DNA from: G964291335 sp964291335
GTDB taxonomy: Bacteria > Chloroflexota > Dehalococcoidia > Lucifugimonadales > UBA3495
NCBI GenBank assembly: GCA_964291335.2
Contig: OZ219748.1
Coordinates: 806,001-870,000, forward strand
Length of the DNA stretch: 64,000 nt
Direction: 5' to 3'
A program made the translations under genes and the position numbers. Below the pieces are notes generated by a model. That model ran no database searches. It saw only the letters and a program-made list of their open reading frames with translations, and was not told the DNA's origin. This document shows, piece after piece, positions 24,835-34,052 of this stretch (position 1 is its first letter; every line of letters starts with the position of its first letter).

Positions 24835-26379
24835 TTGGACCTGTTCCTGACGATTGTCCGGCGGCTCAACGTCATTGGCAACTTCCGGGAGTTGGGCGCT
24901 GACCGGCAACGCCGGGAAACCCTGATTGGGCTGGCGTCCACCCAACTTCTGGTGCAGCTTTCCAGTATGCCCATTGCCCTGGTTATCCCTTCGGTGGCCC
25001 GGCATTTCGAAATCGACGTGGCCCAGGCGGCCTGGATGGTGGTCATCCGGCTGCTGATGCTGGGCAGCACTGTGTTCCTGGCCGCCCGACTGGGCCAGAA
25101 GTTCGGCCATGTGCGGGTTTACTTCATCGGCGCAATTATTCTGTCCACCGGCAGCGTACTCTCCGCCACCTCTTTTTCTCCCAACCAGCTTCTTTTGTGG
25201 AGCGCCCTGGTGGGCCTGGGCGGCGCGCTGATTACCGCCAATTCCAACGCCATACTGACCATGGTGTTCGAAGCCAATGAACGGGGCCGCGCCTTTGCCG
25301 TGCCAGTGGTTGCCGCCCGGTTTGGCACCTTGATCGGGCTGGGCCTGTTCGGTCTGTTCCTGCAATACCTGAACCTTCAGTGGGGTTGGCGGCTGGTCTT
25401 CCTTACCTCCCTGCCCATCGGCCTGCTGGCGCTGCGGTGCAGCTACCCGCTGCTGAAATACCACACTCAGCAACCCAGCGCAGAAATGAAGCAGGTCTCC
25501 ATAAATTACCTGGGCGCCGCACTGATGGTAGCCACTTTGGGAACCTTTGTCCTTTCCGGGCTGCATGTCCACGAAGGCGCCGAATCCTTCATTACCCCGG
25601 ACGCCCTCAGCTATCACGTGCCAATGCACCTGCTGTTCCTGGCCTGCCTGGCCCTGTTTTTCGTAATTCAGCAGCGGAGCGCCGACCCTTTTGTGGACTT
25701 CCGCTACTTCCGGCAGAAATACTTTTCCATGTCCTTATACACCAACACCACGTTCCACCTGTCCATGCTGGCGGTAACCACGCTGATACCCATTCTGGTG
25801 GAAAACGGGCTGGGTCAGGAGCCGATCGCCGCCGCCCTGGTGCTGCTTCCCAACCAGTTTCTGGGGCTCTTTCTGCCCACTCTGGGCGGCTGGGTGCATG
25901 ACCGATACAATCCCCGCTGGCTCCGGCCCGGGTCACTAATGTTAATCGCTGTGGGTTTCTTCCTGGCCGGCCTGTTCGCCGACGACCTTCCCATCTATTT
26001 TCTGCCGGCGTTATTGCTGCCCATTGCCATCGGCTCCAACCTGTTCAACTCGCCCAACAATGCGACGGTGATGAACGCCCTGCCCGAGAACCGCAGCTTT
26101 GCTTCCGGAATGCTGGAAACGACGCGGCAGATGGGCCACTCCATTGGCACCACGGTCAGCGCAACCGTGCTGGGTCTGGCCCTGCCGGTGGCTATTGACC
26201 TGCTGCCCCGCGTTGAGGCCCAGGCTTACTACCTGGGCGGCTTCCAAATATCGGCCCTGACGGTCGTCTGGATTATGCTCTCCGGCAGCATTGTAGCTAT
26301 GTTCCAGCGAAGACCTGACGGTGGCCCGGAAGCGACCAGGAGCCGGAAAACCACGGCGCCCCAAAGCGGCGGCAACTAA
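24835..26379 (+). CDS. MFS transporter, 14-helix (DHA2-like) drug/metabolite exporter
   Basis: A 514-residue major facilitator protein. Hydrophobic segments suggest 14 helices. The loop after helix two contains LAARLGQKFGHVRVYFIGAI (MFS motif A, G-x-x-x-D/G-R-x-G-R-like), and SGMLETTRQMGHSIGTT near helix 11 is characteristic of the EmrB/QacA (DHA2) group, which exports drugs or metabolites with protons. The gene has no ATG; the TTG at 24835 follows GAGGAG by four bases, and an earlier TTG at 24823 is possible. No membrane-fusion partner lies nearby. It is followed at about 200 bases by the ornithine cyclodeaminase-like gene. Confidence 0.88.
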   Translation: MDLFLTIVRRLNVIGNFRELGADRQRRETLIGLASTQLLVQLSSMPIALVIPSVARHFEIDVAQAAWMVVIRLLMLGSTVFLAARLGQKFGHVRVYFIGAIILSTGSVLSATSFSPNQLLLWSALVGLGGALITANSNAILTMVFEANERGRAFAVPVVAARFGTLIGLGLFGLFLQYLNLQWGWRLVFLTSLPIGLLALRCSYPLLKYHTQQPSAEMKQVSINYLGAALMVATLGTFVLSGLHVHEGAESFITPDALSYHVPMHLLFLACLALFFVIQQRSADPFVDFRYFRQKYFSMSLYTNTTFHLSMLAVTTLIPILVENGLGQEPIAAALVLLPNQFLGLFLPTLGGWVHDRYNPRWLRPGSLMLIAVGFFLAGLFADDLPIYFLPALLLPIAIGSNLFNSPNNATVMNALPENRSFASGMLETTRQMGHSIGTTVSATVLGLALPVAIDLLPRVEAQAYYLGGFQISALTVVWIMLSGSIVAMFQRRPDGGPEATRSRKTTAPQSGGN

Positions 26380-26583
26380 CCGGCCTCCCCGGCCGGTTGT
26401 CATCCGGCGCACCCCGCTTGAACTTACTGCCCAGGGCAGCGGACCGGCGCCCGGCGTTCCCTGGTTCTGCAAGCGCTTTCCCGATGCGGAGAACAAAATC
26501 AGCCGGCCTTTGCCACATCAATCGGCATCGGTTAGACTGATTCGGTCAAAAACCGGACTTTCAAGCGGGTTGAGGTACGCAAC

Positions 26584-27537
26584 ATGGCGTTGTTTCTCAG
26601 GGACGAAGAGGTCAACCAGGCAATTAATATGGACGATATGCTGGCCGCCATTGAGAGAATGCAGCGCCATTATGGTCAGGGCGAGGCAATGAACCTGGGA
26701 CGGCGCAAGGTTATCGCGCCGGGCGGAATGCTGTCAGTGATGGGCGGCGGCCTGTTCTACGACGGGGTTCTGGGGGTCAAGACCTATACCGTTGTGCAGG
26801 GGAAGTATTCCTTCCAGGTAAGCATTTACAACGCCAACACCGGCGAGTTAATGTGCTACACCCAAGCCAACCGGCTGGGCCAGCTGCGTACCGGGGCTAC
26901 TACCGGCGTGGCGGTCAAGCGCCTGTCCAATACTGAAGCCGCTACGGTAGGAATTATCGGCGCCGGCTACCAGGCGCCGGCGCAACTGGAAGCGGTATGC
27001 AAGGTACGCAGCATCAACCACATCAAGGCTTACAGCCGCACCCGGGGGCGCCGCGAAGCCTTCGCTCAGGCTATGACCAATTCGCTGGGTGTGGCGGTGG
27101 ATTCCGTAAGCAGCAGCGAGGAGGCGGTACGGAACAGCGACATTGTAATCTGTATTGCCGCCGTGCTGGAACCAGTGCTGCAAGGGGGGTGGCTGTCCCC
27201 GGGGGCCACGGTTATCGGGGCCGGCCCCACCACCTGGCGGGCCCGGGAGGTGGACGATGCCGTCTTTGAGCGGGCCGCAAAAATATTCGTGGACTCGCCG
27301 GAGCAGGCGCCCATTGAGGCGGGGGACCTGGCGGGAGCGGTCGATCGGGGCGCGCTGCAATGGAGCCAACTGCAAGAGCTGCGCCATGTGGTAGCCGGAA
27401 CCGTCAACGGCCGCGATAATCCGGAGCAAATCATTTACGCCAAGCTGATGGGCACCGGCGTGGCTGACGTCGCTGCCGCCAAGCTGGCCTACGAGCGGGC
27501 CAGGGAGCAGGGTTTGGGCCTGGAAATGGAGTGGTAG
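26584..27537 (+). CDS. Ornithine cyclodeaminase / mu-crystallin family protein
   Basis: A 317-residue NAD(P)-dependent enzyme. It shows the OCD pattern: an N-terminal dimerisation part with GVLGVKTYTVVQGK (K66-type substrate lysine) and NRLGQLRTGATTGVAVKRL, the Rossmann motif VGIIGAGYQAPAQLEA, and DIVICIAAV followed by GATVIGAGPTTWRAREV. Members include ornithine cyclodeaminase, alanine dehydrogenase and ketimine reductase; the substrate cannot be told. It is convergent with carB, whose stop codon lies only 24 bases away. Confidence 0.9.
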   Translation: MALFLRDEEVNQAINMDDMLAAIERMQRHYGQGEAMNLGRRKVIAPGGMLSVMGGGLFYDGVLGVKTYTVVQGKYSFQVSIYNANTGELMCYTQANRLGQLRTGATTGVAVKRLSNTEAATVGIIGAGYQAPAQLEAVCKVRSINHIKAYSRTRGRREAFAQAMTNSLGVAVDSVSSSEEAVRNSDIVICIAAVLEPVLQGGWLSPGATVIGAGPTTWRAREVDDAVFERAAKIFVDSPEQAPIEAGDLAGAVDRGALQWSQLQELRHVVAGTVNGRDNPEQIIYAKLMGTGVADVAAAKLAYERAREQGLGLEMEW

Positions 27538-27561
27538 CCGGAACCGCCTCCGGCCGGCGGC

Positions 27562-30500
27562 CTACGCCAGTAAATAATGGTCAATCGGCTTGATGCTGTA
27601 GTTGCCCCGGTCCATCAGCAGGCATTCCACCGCCGCGCGGGCCGTATCCAGCGAGGTGAAACAGGGAATACGCCGCTCCACTGCCGCCCGGCGGATGTAG
27701 AACCCATCCCGCAGCACCGAAGTATCCCCGGAGAGGGTATTAACCACCGCCCCTACCGTGCCATCGTTAATCACGTCAACCACGTTAGGGCTGCCTTCGC
27801 TCAGCCGTTTGGTAATCATGGTTACCGGCATACCGGTAGCGGCAATCATGGCCGCCGTACCTTCAGTGGCATAAAGCCGACAACCGGCCAGCAGCAACTC
27901 GCGAATCAGCCCGATCGACTCCGCCTTGTGGTGGTCGGCAATGCTCAAAAGCACTCCCGCACCCCTGACCAGGTTAAGGTTGGCCGCCAGCAGCGCCTTG
28001 GACAGGGCGTTGGGGAAGTCCTGGTCAATGCCCATCACTTCCCCGGTGGACTTCATCTCCGGCCCCAAGTAGGAATCTACTCCCACCAGCTTGGACATGG
28101 AAAAGACGGGAGCCTTGATGCCTACCAGCTTCTGACGGGGCCACAACCCGCCGGAGTAGCCCATTTGGGACAGGGTTTCGCCCAGCATTACCCGAGTAGC
28201 CAAACGGGCCACCGGAACGCCGGTAACCTTGGCAATGAAGGGGATAGTCCGGCTGCCCCGCGGGTTAACCTCGATTACGTAAACGGTGGTATCGCCTTCC
28301 TGCGAAGGGGTATTGGGGCTACGGTAGGCGCTGCCGCCCTGGATAACAAACTGGATGTTCATTAACCCGCGCACGCCCATGGCCAGGCCGATGCGCGTCG
28401 TATAGTCAACCAGAGTATCCACTTCCTGCTCGGTCAGGTTAAGCCCCGGGTAAATGGCCATAGAGTCGCCGCTGTGCACCCCTGCCCGCTCTATATGTTC
28501 CATTATGCCGGGAATCAGCGCCTGCTCGCCATCGCAGATGGCGTCAACCTCGCACTCCTTGCCTTCCATATAGTGATCCACCAGCACCCGCTTATCCGGC
28601 GTAACCTCGGTAGCCACGGTCAGGTAACGAACCAGCTCGGAAGCATTCTGAACAATCTCCATCGCCCGGCCGCCCAGCACATAGCTGGGACGCACCACCA
28701 CCGGATAGCCGATATTCTGCGCCACCTGCAAGGCTTCGGCCACCGAGGCTACCGACGCGCCGGGCGGCTGGGGAATACCCAGGCGGGATAGAAACTCCTC
28801 AAATTTCTGACGGTCCGAAGCTACGTCGATTGCCGCGGCGCTGGACCCCAGGATGGGCAACCCGGCATGCGCCAGGGACTGGGACAGGTTAATGGCTGTT
28901 TGTCCGCCAAACTGCACCACCGAGGGCGGCGGGTTATCGCCATTAGTCTCGTTGTCAATTACGTCCCGAACCGCTTCCTCATCCAGCGGTTCAAAGTAAA
29001 GGCGGTCGCTGGTGTCAAAGTCAGTGGAAACGGTTTCCGGGTTGGAATTAACCATTACGCTGGAGACGCCGGCTTCAGAAAGGGCCCAGGCCGCATGGAC
29101 GCTGCAATAATCGAACTCAATTCCCTGACCGATCCGGATGGGGCCGCTGCCAATTACCAATGCCTTGCTTCCGGGCAGGGGCGGCGCCTCATTCTCCTGC
29201 TCATAGGTGCTGTAGTAATAGGGGGTAACCGCTTCGAACTCGGCGGCGCAAGTATCCACCATTTTATATACCGGTCTCAGGTTCCAGCGAAGGCGCAACT
29301 CCCGCACCTGTTCCGGCAGCATATCGGCCAAAGTGCCAATCTGCTGGTCAGAAAAGCCCAGGCGTTTGGCCCGGTAAAGCAGGTCGGGCGTCAAGCTCTC
29401 CGAAAGCAGCCGCCGTTCCATGGCCAGAATGCGTTCCAGGGCGCTGAGAAACCAGGGGTCGATGAAAGTCTGCTTCAGCAAATCCCCGGCGGGAACATTG
29501 CGGCGCAAGGCTGCCATCACCGCCCAAAGCCGCTGGTCGTTGGGGGCCAACAGGTTAAGGGGGGGTTGGCCCTCCTCAACCGGCTCCGGCGGCGGGGCTT
29601 CCCACAGCAGCGTGCGGTTGTTGCCAATTTCCAGGGACCGAGTGGCCTTTTGCAGGGCTGCCTCAAAAGTGCGGTCAATGGCCATCACCTCGCCGGTAGC
29701 CTTCATCTGGGTGGTTACCTGGCGATCGCCGCGGGGAAACTTATCGAAGGGCCAACGGGGAATCTTCACCACGCAATAATCCAGGGCCGGTTCGAAAGCG
29801 GCCCCGGTTTTGCCGGTAACGGCATTGGGGATTTCGTCCAGCCGCTTGCCCACGGCGATTTTGGCGGAGACCCGGGCGATGGGATACCCGGTCGCCTTGC
29901 TGGCCAGGGCGGAACTGCGGCTGACCCGGGGGTTAACCTCGATAACGTAGTAAGGAGAGTCGGCCTCCCAGTGCGCCTGAATTGCCGCCGCCACTGCCGG
30001 GTGCGGGCGCAAGGCCAACTGAATATTACAGCCGCCTTCAATGCCCAGTTCGCGAATAATCTTCAGGCTGGCAGTGCGCAGCATCTGGTACTCTTTATCG
30101 GTCAGGGTCTGGCTGGGCGCCACCACAATGCTGTCGCCGGTATGGGCCCCCATAGGGTCCAGGTTTTCCATATTGCAGACGGTTATACAGTTATCGGCGC
30201 CGTCGCGGATAACCTCGTATTCCACCTCCTTCCAGCCGACCAGGGAACGTTCCAGCAGCACCTGGGATATGGGGCTGGCGGTCAGGCCGCTCTGAACAAT
30301 TTCCTCGAACTCGGCCATGGTACTGGCGATGCCGCCGCCAGTGCCGCCGAGGGTATAGGCGGGGCGCACCACCAGGGGCAGGCCCATTTCGGCGCAGAAG
30401 ACGCGGGCCTCGGCCATGGAATTGACTGTGGCATTGGGCGGTTCCGGTTCACCGATGTCGTGGAGAAAATTACGGAAATATTCCCGGTCTTCCGCCTTGC

Positions 30501-30873
30501 GAATGGTTTCCAGGGGTGTACCCAACAGACGCACGTTATAGCGGTCCAGGACACCGGCATCAGCCAGGGCGACGCCCAGGTTAAGGCCGGTCTGTCCGCC
30601 CAGGGTAGGCAAGAGGCCCTGGGGCCGTTCCTGGCTGATAATCCGTTCCAGAACCGCTACGGTCAGGGGTTCAATGTAAACGCTGTCGGCAATGCCCTGG
30701 TCGGTCATTATGGTTGCCGGGTTGGAATTAACCAGTACCGTGGTCAAACCCTCTTCCCGCAAGGCCCGACAGGCTTGGGTGCCGGCATAGTCAAACTCGG
30801 CAGCCTGACCGATAACTATCGGGCCTGAACCAATTACCAGCACCTTTTCCAGCGAATTTCCGTTGCTGCTCAA
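27562..30873 (-). CDS. carB: Carbamoyl-phosphate synthase large subunit
   Basis: An 1103-residue CarB, near the usual length of about 1070. Two homologous ATP-grasp halves are visible: VLVIGSGPIVIGQAAEFDYA and ALVIGSGPIRIGQGIEFDYC open each half, GSRTIPFIAKVTGVP lies in the second, and the C-terminal MGS-like allosteric domain (residues about 950-1080, with GCRLYATEGTAAMI) binds UMP-type effectors. It makes carbamoyl phosphate from ammonia, bicarbonate and two ATP. The start is TTG 30873 with GGAGGA about 12 bases upstream. It is the last gene of the pyrimidine operon, with orf139 between it and carA. Confidence 0.97.
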   Translation of the reverse strand: MSSNGNSLEKVLVIGSGPIVIGQAAEFDYAGTQACRALREEGLTTVLVNSNPATIMTDQGIADSVYIEPLTVAVLERIISQERPQGLLPTLGGQTGLNLGVALADAGVLDRYNVRLLGTPLETIRKAEDREYFRNFLHDIGEPEPPNATVNSMAEARVFCAEMGLPLVVRPAYTLGGTGGGIASTMAEFEEIVQSGLTASPISQVLLERSLVGWKEVEYEVIRDGADNCITVCNMENLDPMGAHTGDSIVVAPSQTLTDKEYQMLRTASLKIIRELGIEGGCNIQLALRPHPAVAAAIQAHWEADSPYYVIEVNPRVSRSSALASKATGYPIARVSAKIAVGKRLDEIPNAVTGKTGAAFEPALDYCVVKIPRWPFDKFPRGDRQVTTQMKATGEVMAIDRTFEAALQKATRSLEIGNNRTLLWEAPPPEPVEEGQPPLNLLAPNDQRLWAVMAALRRNVPAGDLLKQTFIDPWFLSALERILAMERRLLSESLTPDLLYRAKRLGFSDQQIGTLADMLPEQVRELRLRWNLRPVYKMVDTCAAEFEAVTPYYYSTYEQENEAPPLPGSKALVIGSGPIRIGQGIEFDYCSVHAAWALSEAGVSSVMVNSNPETVSTDFDTSDRLYFEPLDEEAVRDVIDNETNGDNPPPSVVQFGGQTAINLSQSLAHAGLPILGSSAAAIDVASDRQKFEEFLSRLGIPQPPGASVASVAEALQVAQNIGYPVVVRPSYVLGGRAMEIVQNASELVRYLTVATEVTPDKRVLVDHYMEGKECEVDAICDGEQALIPGIMEHIERAGVHSGDSMAIYPGLNLTEQEVDTLVDYTTRIGLAMGVRGLMNIQFVIQGGSAYRSPNTPSQEGDTTVYVIEVNPRGSRTIPFIAKVTGVPVARLATRVMLGETLSQMGYSGGLWPRQKLVGIKAPVFSMSKLVGVDSYLGPEMKSTGEVMGIDQDFPNALSKALLAANLNLVRGAGVLLSIADHHKAESIGLIRELLLAGCRLYATEGTAAMIAATGMPVTMITKRLSEGSPNVVDVINDGTVGAVVNTLSGDTSVLRDGFYIRRAAVERRIPCFTSLDTARAAVECLLMDRGNYSIKPIDHYLLA

Positions 30874-30927
30874 GGGGTTAAGCGTCCTCCGCGTGCGCGA
30901 CCGGTCGGCCGCCGCCCTGACCGTCGC

Positions 30928-31347
30928 CTAGTGAACCGGCAACCGACCCGGCAGCTCAATCAACCCACGGTCGTACAGGGTATTCAGGGTATGGAATATA
31001 AAGGAGCCGTAATAAGCCCCGTCCCAATCGAACCTGGCCATGCCGGGGAAATCCTGTTCGGCCCGCGGCGGCACCCGGAAAAAGACCGAGTCGTTGCTCG
31101 TCTTCTCCACCTCCACGCAGCCCACCGGCTCTTCCAAAACCTGTTCCGTCTGCCGGTCCTTCAATTTAATCGAAATCTCCCAGCGCTGGCCCAAACTGGC
31201 CCGGCTCACCGTCGCCAGCTCGTAACCGTAGTTATTCAGAACAAACTTGGGAACCTCCCGGTCCAGCAGTCCCAGCATATTAGGCAGGCTGATGGGCAAT
31301 TCAGCCTCGTATCCTTCCTGCAGCATTACCATTGAAAAGGCGGTCAT
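30928..31347 (-). CDS. Hypothetical protein between carA and carB (139 residues)
   Basis: I do not recognise this protein. From ATG 31347 (GGAGGG five bases upstream) it begins MTAFSMVMLQEGYEAELPIS and contains LNNYGYELATVSRASLGQRW, EISIKLKDRQTEQVLEEP, VGCVEVEKTSNDSVFFRVPP and FDWDGAYYGSFIFHTLNTLY. It is soluble, mixed alpha/beta and has a single Cys. Position within the pyr operon (same strand, 54 bases before carB) suggests cotranscription, but does not prove a role in pyrimidine synthesis. A longer frame starting at 31380 exists. Confidence 0.7.
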   Translation of the reverse strand: MTAFSMVMLQEGYEAELPISLPNMLGLLDREVPKFVLNNYGYELATVSRASLGQRWEISIKLKDRQTEQVLEEPVGCVEVEKTSNDSVFFRVPPRAEQDFPGMARFDWDGAYYGSFIFHTLNTLYDRGLIELPGRLPVH

Positions 31348-31468
31348 AAGAACCCTCCAATATTTACTGATGCGAACCAAAGTTGCCTGGGTTAACTTTT
31401 GCCTGTTTCAGGCCATCCCACTCGCATTGCCCCGACTTCACCTCCTTGCCACCCTGCACCACTGCGGG

Positions 31469-32623
31469 TTATTGGTCGAATTCTCGCACCATCTCCAGAA
31501 ACTCGTCGAATACATACTCGTTATCCCGAGGCCCCGGGGACGCCTCGGAATGGTATTGAATGGTAAACAGGGGCATACGGCGATGCCGCAGCCCTTCCAC
31601 CGTACCATCGTTCAGGTTTACGTGCGACACATACAGGTCCGGCGGCAAACTATCCGGGTCCACCGCGTAACCGTGATTCTGCGCCGTTATATACACCCGG
31701 CCAGAGTTCAAGTCCTTTACCGGGTGATTGCCGCCCCGATGACCGAATTTAAGCTTGAAGGTACGGCCGCCCAAGGCTCTCGCCACCAACTGGTGCCCCA
31801 GGCAAATGCCCATAACCGGAACCCGGCCCAATACCTGACTAACATTTTTTGCCACGTAATCCAGCATTTGCGGGTCGCCGGGGCCGGGAGAGAGCAAGAT
31901 ACCGTCCGGGGAAAGGGCGAGCATGGTTTCGGCGGCAGTTTCAGCGGGGACAGCGATAACCTCGCACCCGCGCTGCCGCAGCAGGCGCAGAATATTGTAC
32001 TTAAGCCCCACGTCGGTAACCAGAATGCGAGGACTGCCGGCGCCGTCGGGGGCCATATCGGATATGCCGGGGCCGCAAGGGCCAAAATCCGGCCCCTGGG
32101 CGCCCCAACGGTAGCTTGCTTCGGCGGTTACGGTACGCACCAGGTCCTGGTCGTCGTAGCGGGGCAGTTCCTGTAATTGAGCCAAAGCGGCTTCGGGCGA
32201 ACCGCTGGTCAGAAGGCCCATCATTACGCCCTTCTCTCTCAGACGCCGGGTAATGGCGCGGGTGTCCACCCCGGCGATGCCCGGTATGCCCTGAGAGCGC
32301 AGAAACTCGTCCAGCGTACGGTCACTAAGTCCGTGGCTGGGCTGGTCGCAATGTTCCCGGATAATCAAGCCGGCTACCCGAATACGGCTTGACTCAAAAT
32401 CTACCGGGTTAATGCCATAGTTGCCCACCAGGGGGTAAGTCAGGGTTACCAACTGCCCGGCATAGGACGGGTCGGTAAGCACTTCCTGGTAGCCGGTCAT
32501 GCTGGTGTTAAACACCACTTCGCCGCAGCCGTCCAGCGGCGCGCCAAAGGACTCGCCCCGGTGCACTGAACCGTCTTCCAGCGCCAGGTAAGTCGCAGCA
32601 GAGTTTGTCCGATCCCGAGTCAA
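31469..32623 (-). CDS. carA: Carbamoyl-phosphate synthase small subunit
   Basis: A 384-residue CarA. The N-terminal half carries LALEDGSVHRGESFGAPLDG and NTSMTGYQEVLTDPSYAGQL; the C-terminal half is a class I glutamine amidotransferase with the nucleophile Cys in MGICLGHQLVARALGG and the partner His-x-Glu in YHSEASPGPRDNEYVF. It supplies ammonia from glutamine to CarB. The start is TTG 32623 with GAGG nine bases upstream. It lies 51 bases after pyrC. Confidence 0.97.
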   Translation of the reverse strand: MTRDRTNSAATYLALEDGSVHRGESFGAPLDGCGEVVFNTSMTGYQEVLTDPSYAGQLVTLTYPLVGNYGINPVDFESSRIRVAGLIIREHCDQPSHGLSDRTLDEFLRSQGIPGIAGVDTRAITRRLREKGVMMGLLTSGSPEAALAQLQELPRYDDQDLVRTVTAEASYRWGAQGPDFGPCGPGISDMAPDGAGSPRILVTDVGLKYNILRLLRQRGCEVIAVPAETAAETMLALSPDGILLSPGPGDPQMLDYVAKNVSQVLGRVPVMGICLGHQLVARALGGRTFKLKFGHRGGNHPVKDLNSGRVYITAQNHGYAVDPDSLPPDLYVSHVNLNDGTVEGLRHRRMPLFTIQYHSEASPGPRDNEYVFDEFLEMVREFDQ

Positions 32624-32674
32624 AACGTTTAACCTCGTATTTCACCGACCGATTAGCAGCCCTGGGCCAGCCGC

Positions 32675-34036
32675 TTACCGGGGAAATTCCTCATGGACGA
32701 AACAGCCGTCCACCATGGTCGCCACTACCCGCCCCTTCAGGGTTGCGCCAGCCAGGGGAGTGTTCCGGCCCCTGGAAGCAAAGGCGGTCGGGTCCACCAC
32801 CCATTCCCGATAGGGGTCGAACAGCGTCAGGTCTGCCGGGGTGCCTTCGTGCAAGGTGGCCAACTCCTCAAACCCCTGACCCAGCACTCGCGCCGGCCCC
32901 ACCGTAAGACGGTGCAGCAGAGCATTGAGGGAGATCTGCCCCCCATGCACCAGTTCCAGCAATGAACCTAACGCAGTCTCAAATACGCTGATGCCAAAAG
33001 CGGCATCCTGGTAGGTAACCTGTTTGCTGGCCGGTTCATGGGGGGCATGATCGGTAGCTACGCAATCGATAACCCCGTCGGCCAGCCCGTGAATCAACGC
33101 TGCTACATCCTGCTGGCTGCGCAGCGGCGGGTAAACTTTGGTGTTGGCGTCATAGCTCAACGGGCCGGCAGCCGAAGCCGCTTTACCCTGGCAGCCCATA
33201 ACCCATTCATCGGTAATCGAGAGATGGTGCGGGCAAACTTCGGCGGTGGCGGAAACGCCCCGCTCGCGGGCCCGGCGCAGCAGTTCCACCGAGCCGGCGG
33301 TACTGAGGTGGGCCAGGTGCAGCCAGCCGCCGGTGAGTTCCGCCAAGGCCAAATCCCGGGCCACCATAGCCTCTTCCGCCGCCGCCGGAATGCCCGGCAA
33401 ACCCAGACGGGTACAAATCCAGCCCTCCGCCATAACCCCGTTGGGGCACAAACTGCGCTCCTGACAATGGTTGATGATGGGCAGGCCCAGGTCCAGCGTA
33501 TAAGTCAGGGCCAGTCGCATAATATTGGCGTCATAAACCGGGTCTCCGTCGTCGCTGAAGGCCACCACGCCGGCGGCAGCCAGCTCCTCCAGTTCAGCCA
33601 ACTGCTCGCCGCGGCGTCCCCTGGTTACACAGCCGATCGGGAAGACGCGCACTGCGCCATCGGACTCGGCGCGCTGCCGCACCAGCTCTACCACCGCCTC
33701 GTTATCAATGGCCGGCTCAGTATTGGGCATACAACAAACCGAGGTAAACCCGCCCCGGGCGGCGGCCTGCGTGCCGGAAGCGATGGTCTCTTTATGCTCC
33801 AGGCCCGGCTCGCGCAAATGGGCATGCAGGTCGATAAAGCCCGGCGAGGCTACCAGCCCACTGGCAAAAACGGTACGGCAGACCTCCGGAACATCCGCAG
33901 CGGACAGACGGGGGCCGGCAGACAATATCTTGCCTCCCCCCACCAGAATATCACCCACAGTGTCCACGCCACGACCGGGGTCAACGATGCGCGGCCCCTG
34001 AATCAGAATCGGGCCGGATTCCCCGTTGCTGACCAA
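32675..34036 (-). CDS. pyrC: Dihydroorotase (class I)
   Basis: A 453-residue amidohydrolase. The metal site is seen in GFIDLHAHLREPG (H71, H73) with further His residues in INHCQE and the catalytic DHAPHEP. It closes carbamoyl aspartate to dihydroorotate. The start chosen is TTG 34036, which follows GGAGG by five to six bases and lies 16 bases after the pyrB stop; a much longer frame to 34147 would overlap pyrB and adds residues unlike any dihydroorotase. Confidence 0.95.
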   Translation of the reverse strand: MVSNGESGPILIQGPRIVDPGRGVDTVGDILVGGGKILSAGPRLSAADVPEVCRTVFASGLVASPGFIDLHAHLREPGLEHKETIASGTQAAARGGFTSVCCMPNTEPAIDNEAVVELVRQRAESDGAVRVFPIGCVTRGRRGEQLAELEELAAAGVVAFSDDGDPVYDANIMRLALTYTLDLGLPIINHCQERSLCPNGVMAEGWICTRLGLPGIPAAAEEAMVARDLALAELTGGWLHLAHLSTAGSVELLRRARERGVSATAEVCPHHLSITDEWVMGCQGKAASAAGPLSYDANTKVYPPLRSQQDVAALIHGLADGVIDCVATDHAPHEPASKQVTYQDAAFGISVFETALGSLLELVHGGQISLNALLHRLTVGPARVLGQGFEELATLHEGTPADLTLFDPYREWVVDPTAFASRGRNTPLAGATLKGRVVATMVDGCFVHEEFPR

Positions 34037-34052
34037 GTCTGCCTCCTTCCGC

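Noticed and set aside
28867..30828. Long plus-strand open frame (over 650 codons) opposite carB
   Set aside because: It is the antisense shadow of a highly conserved G+C-rich gene; composition is His/Gly/Gln-rich without any domain.
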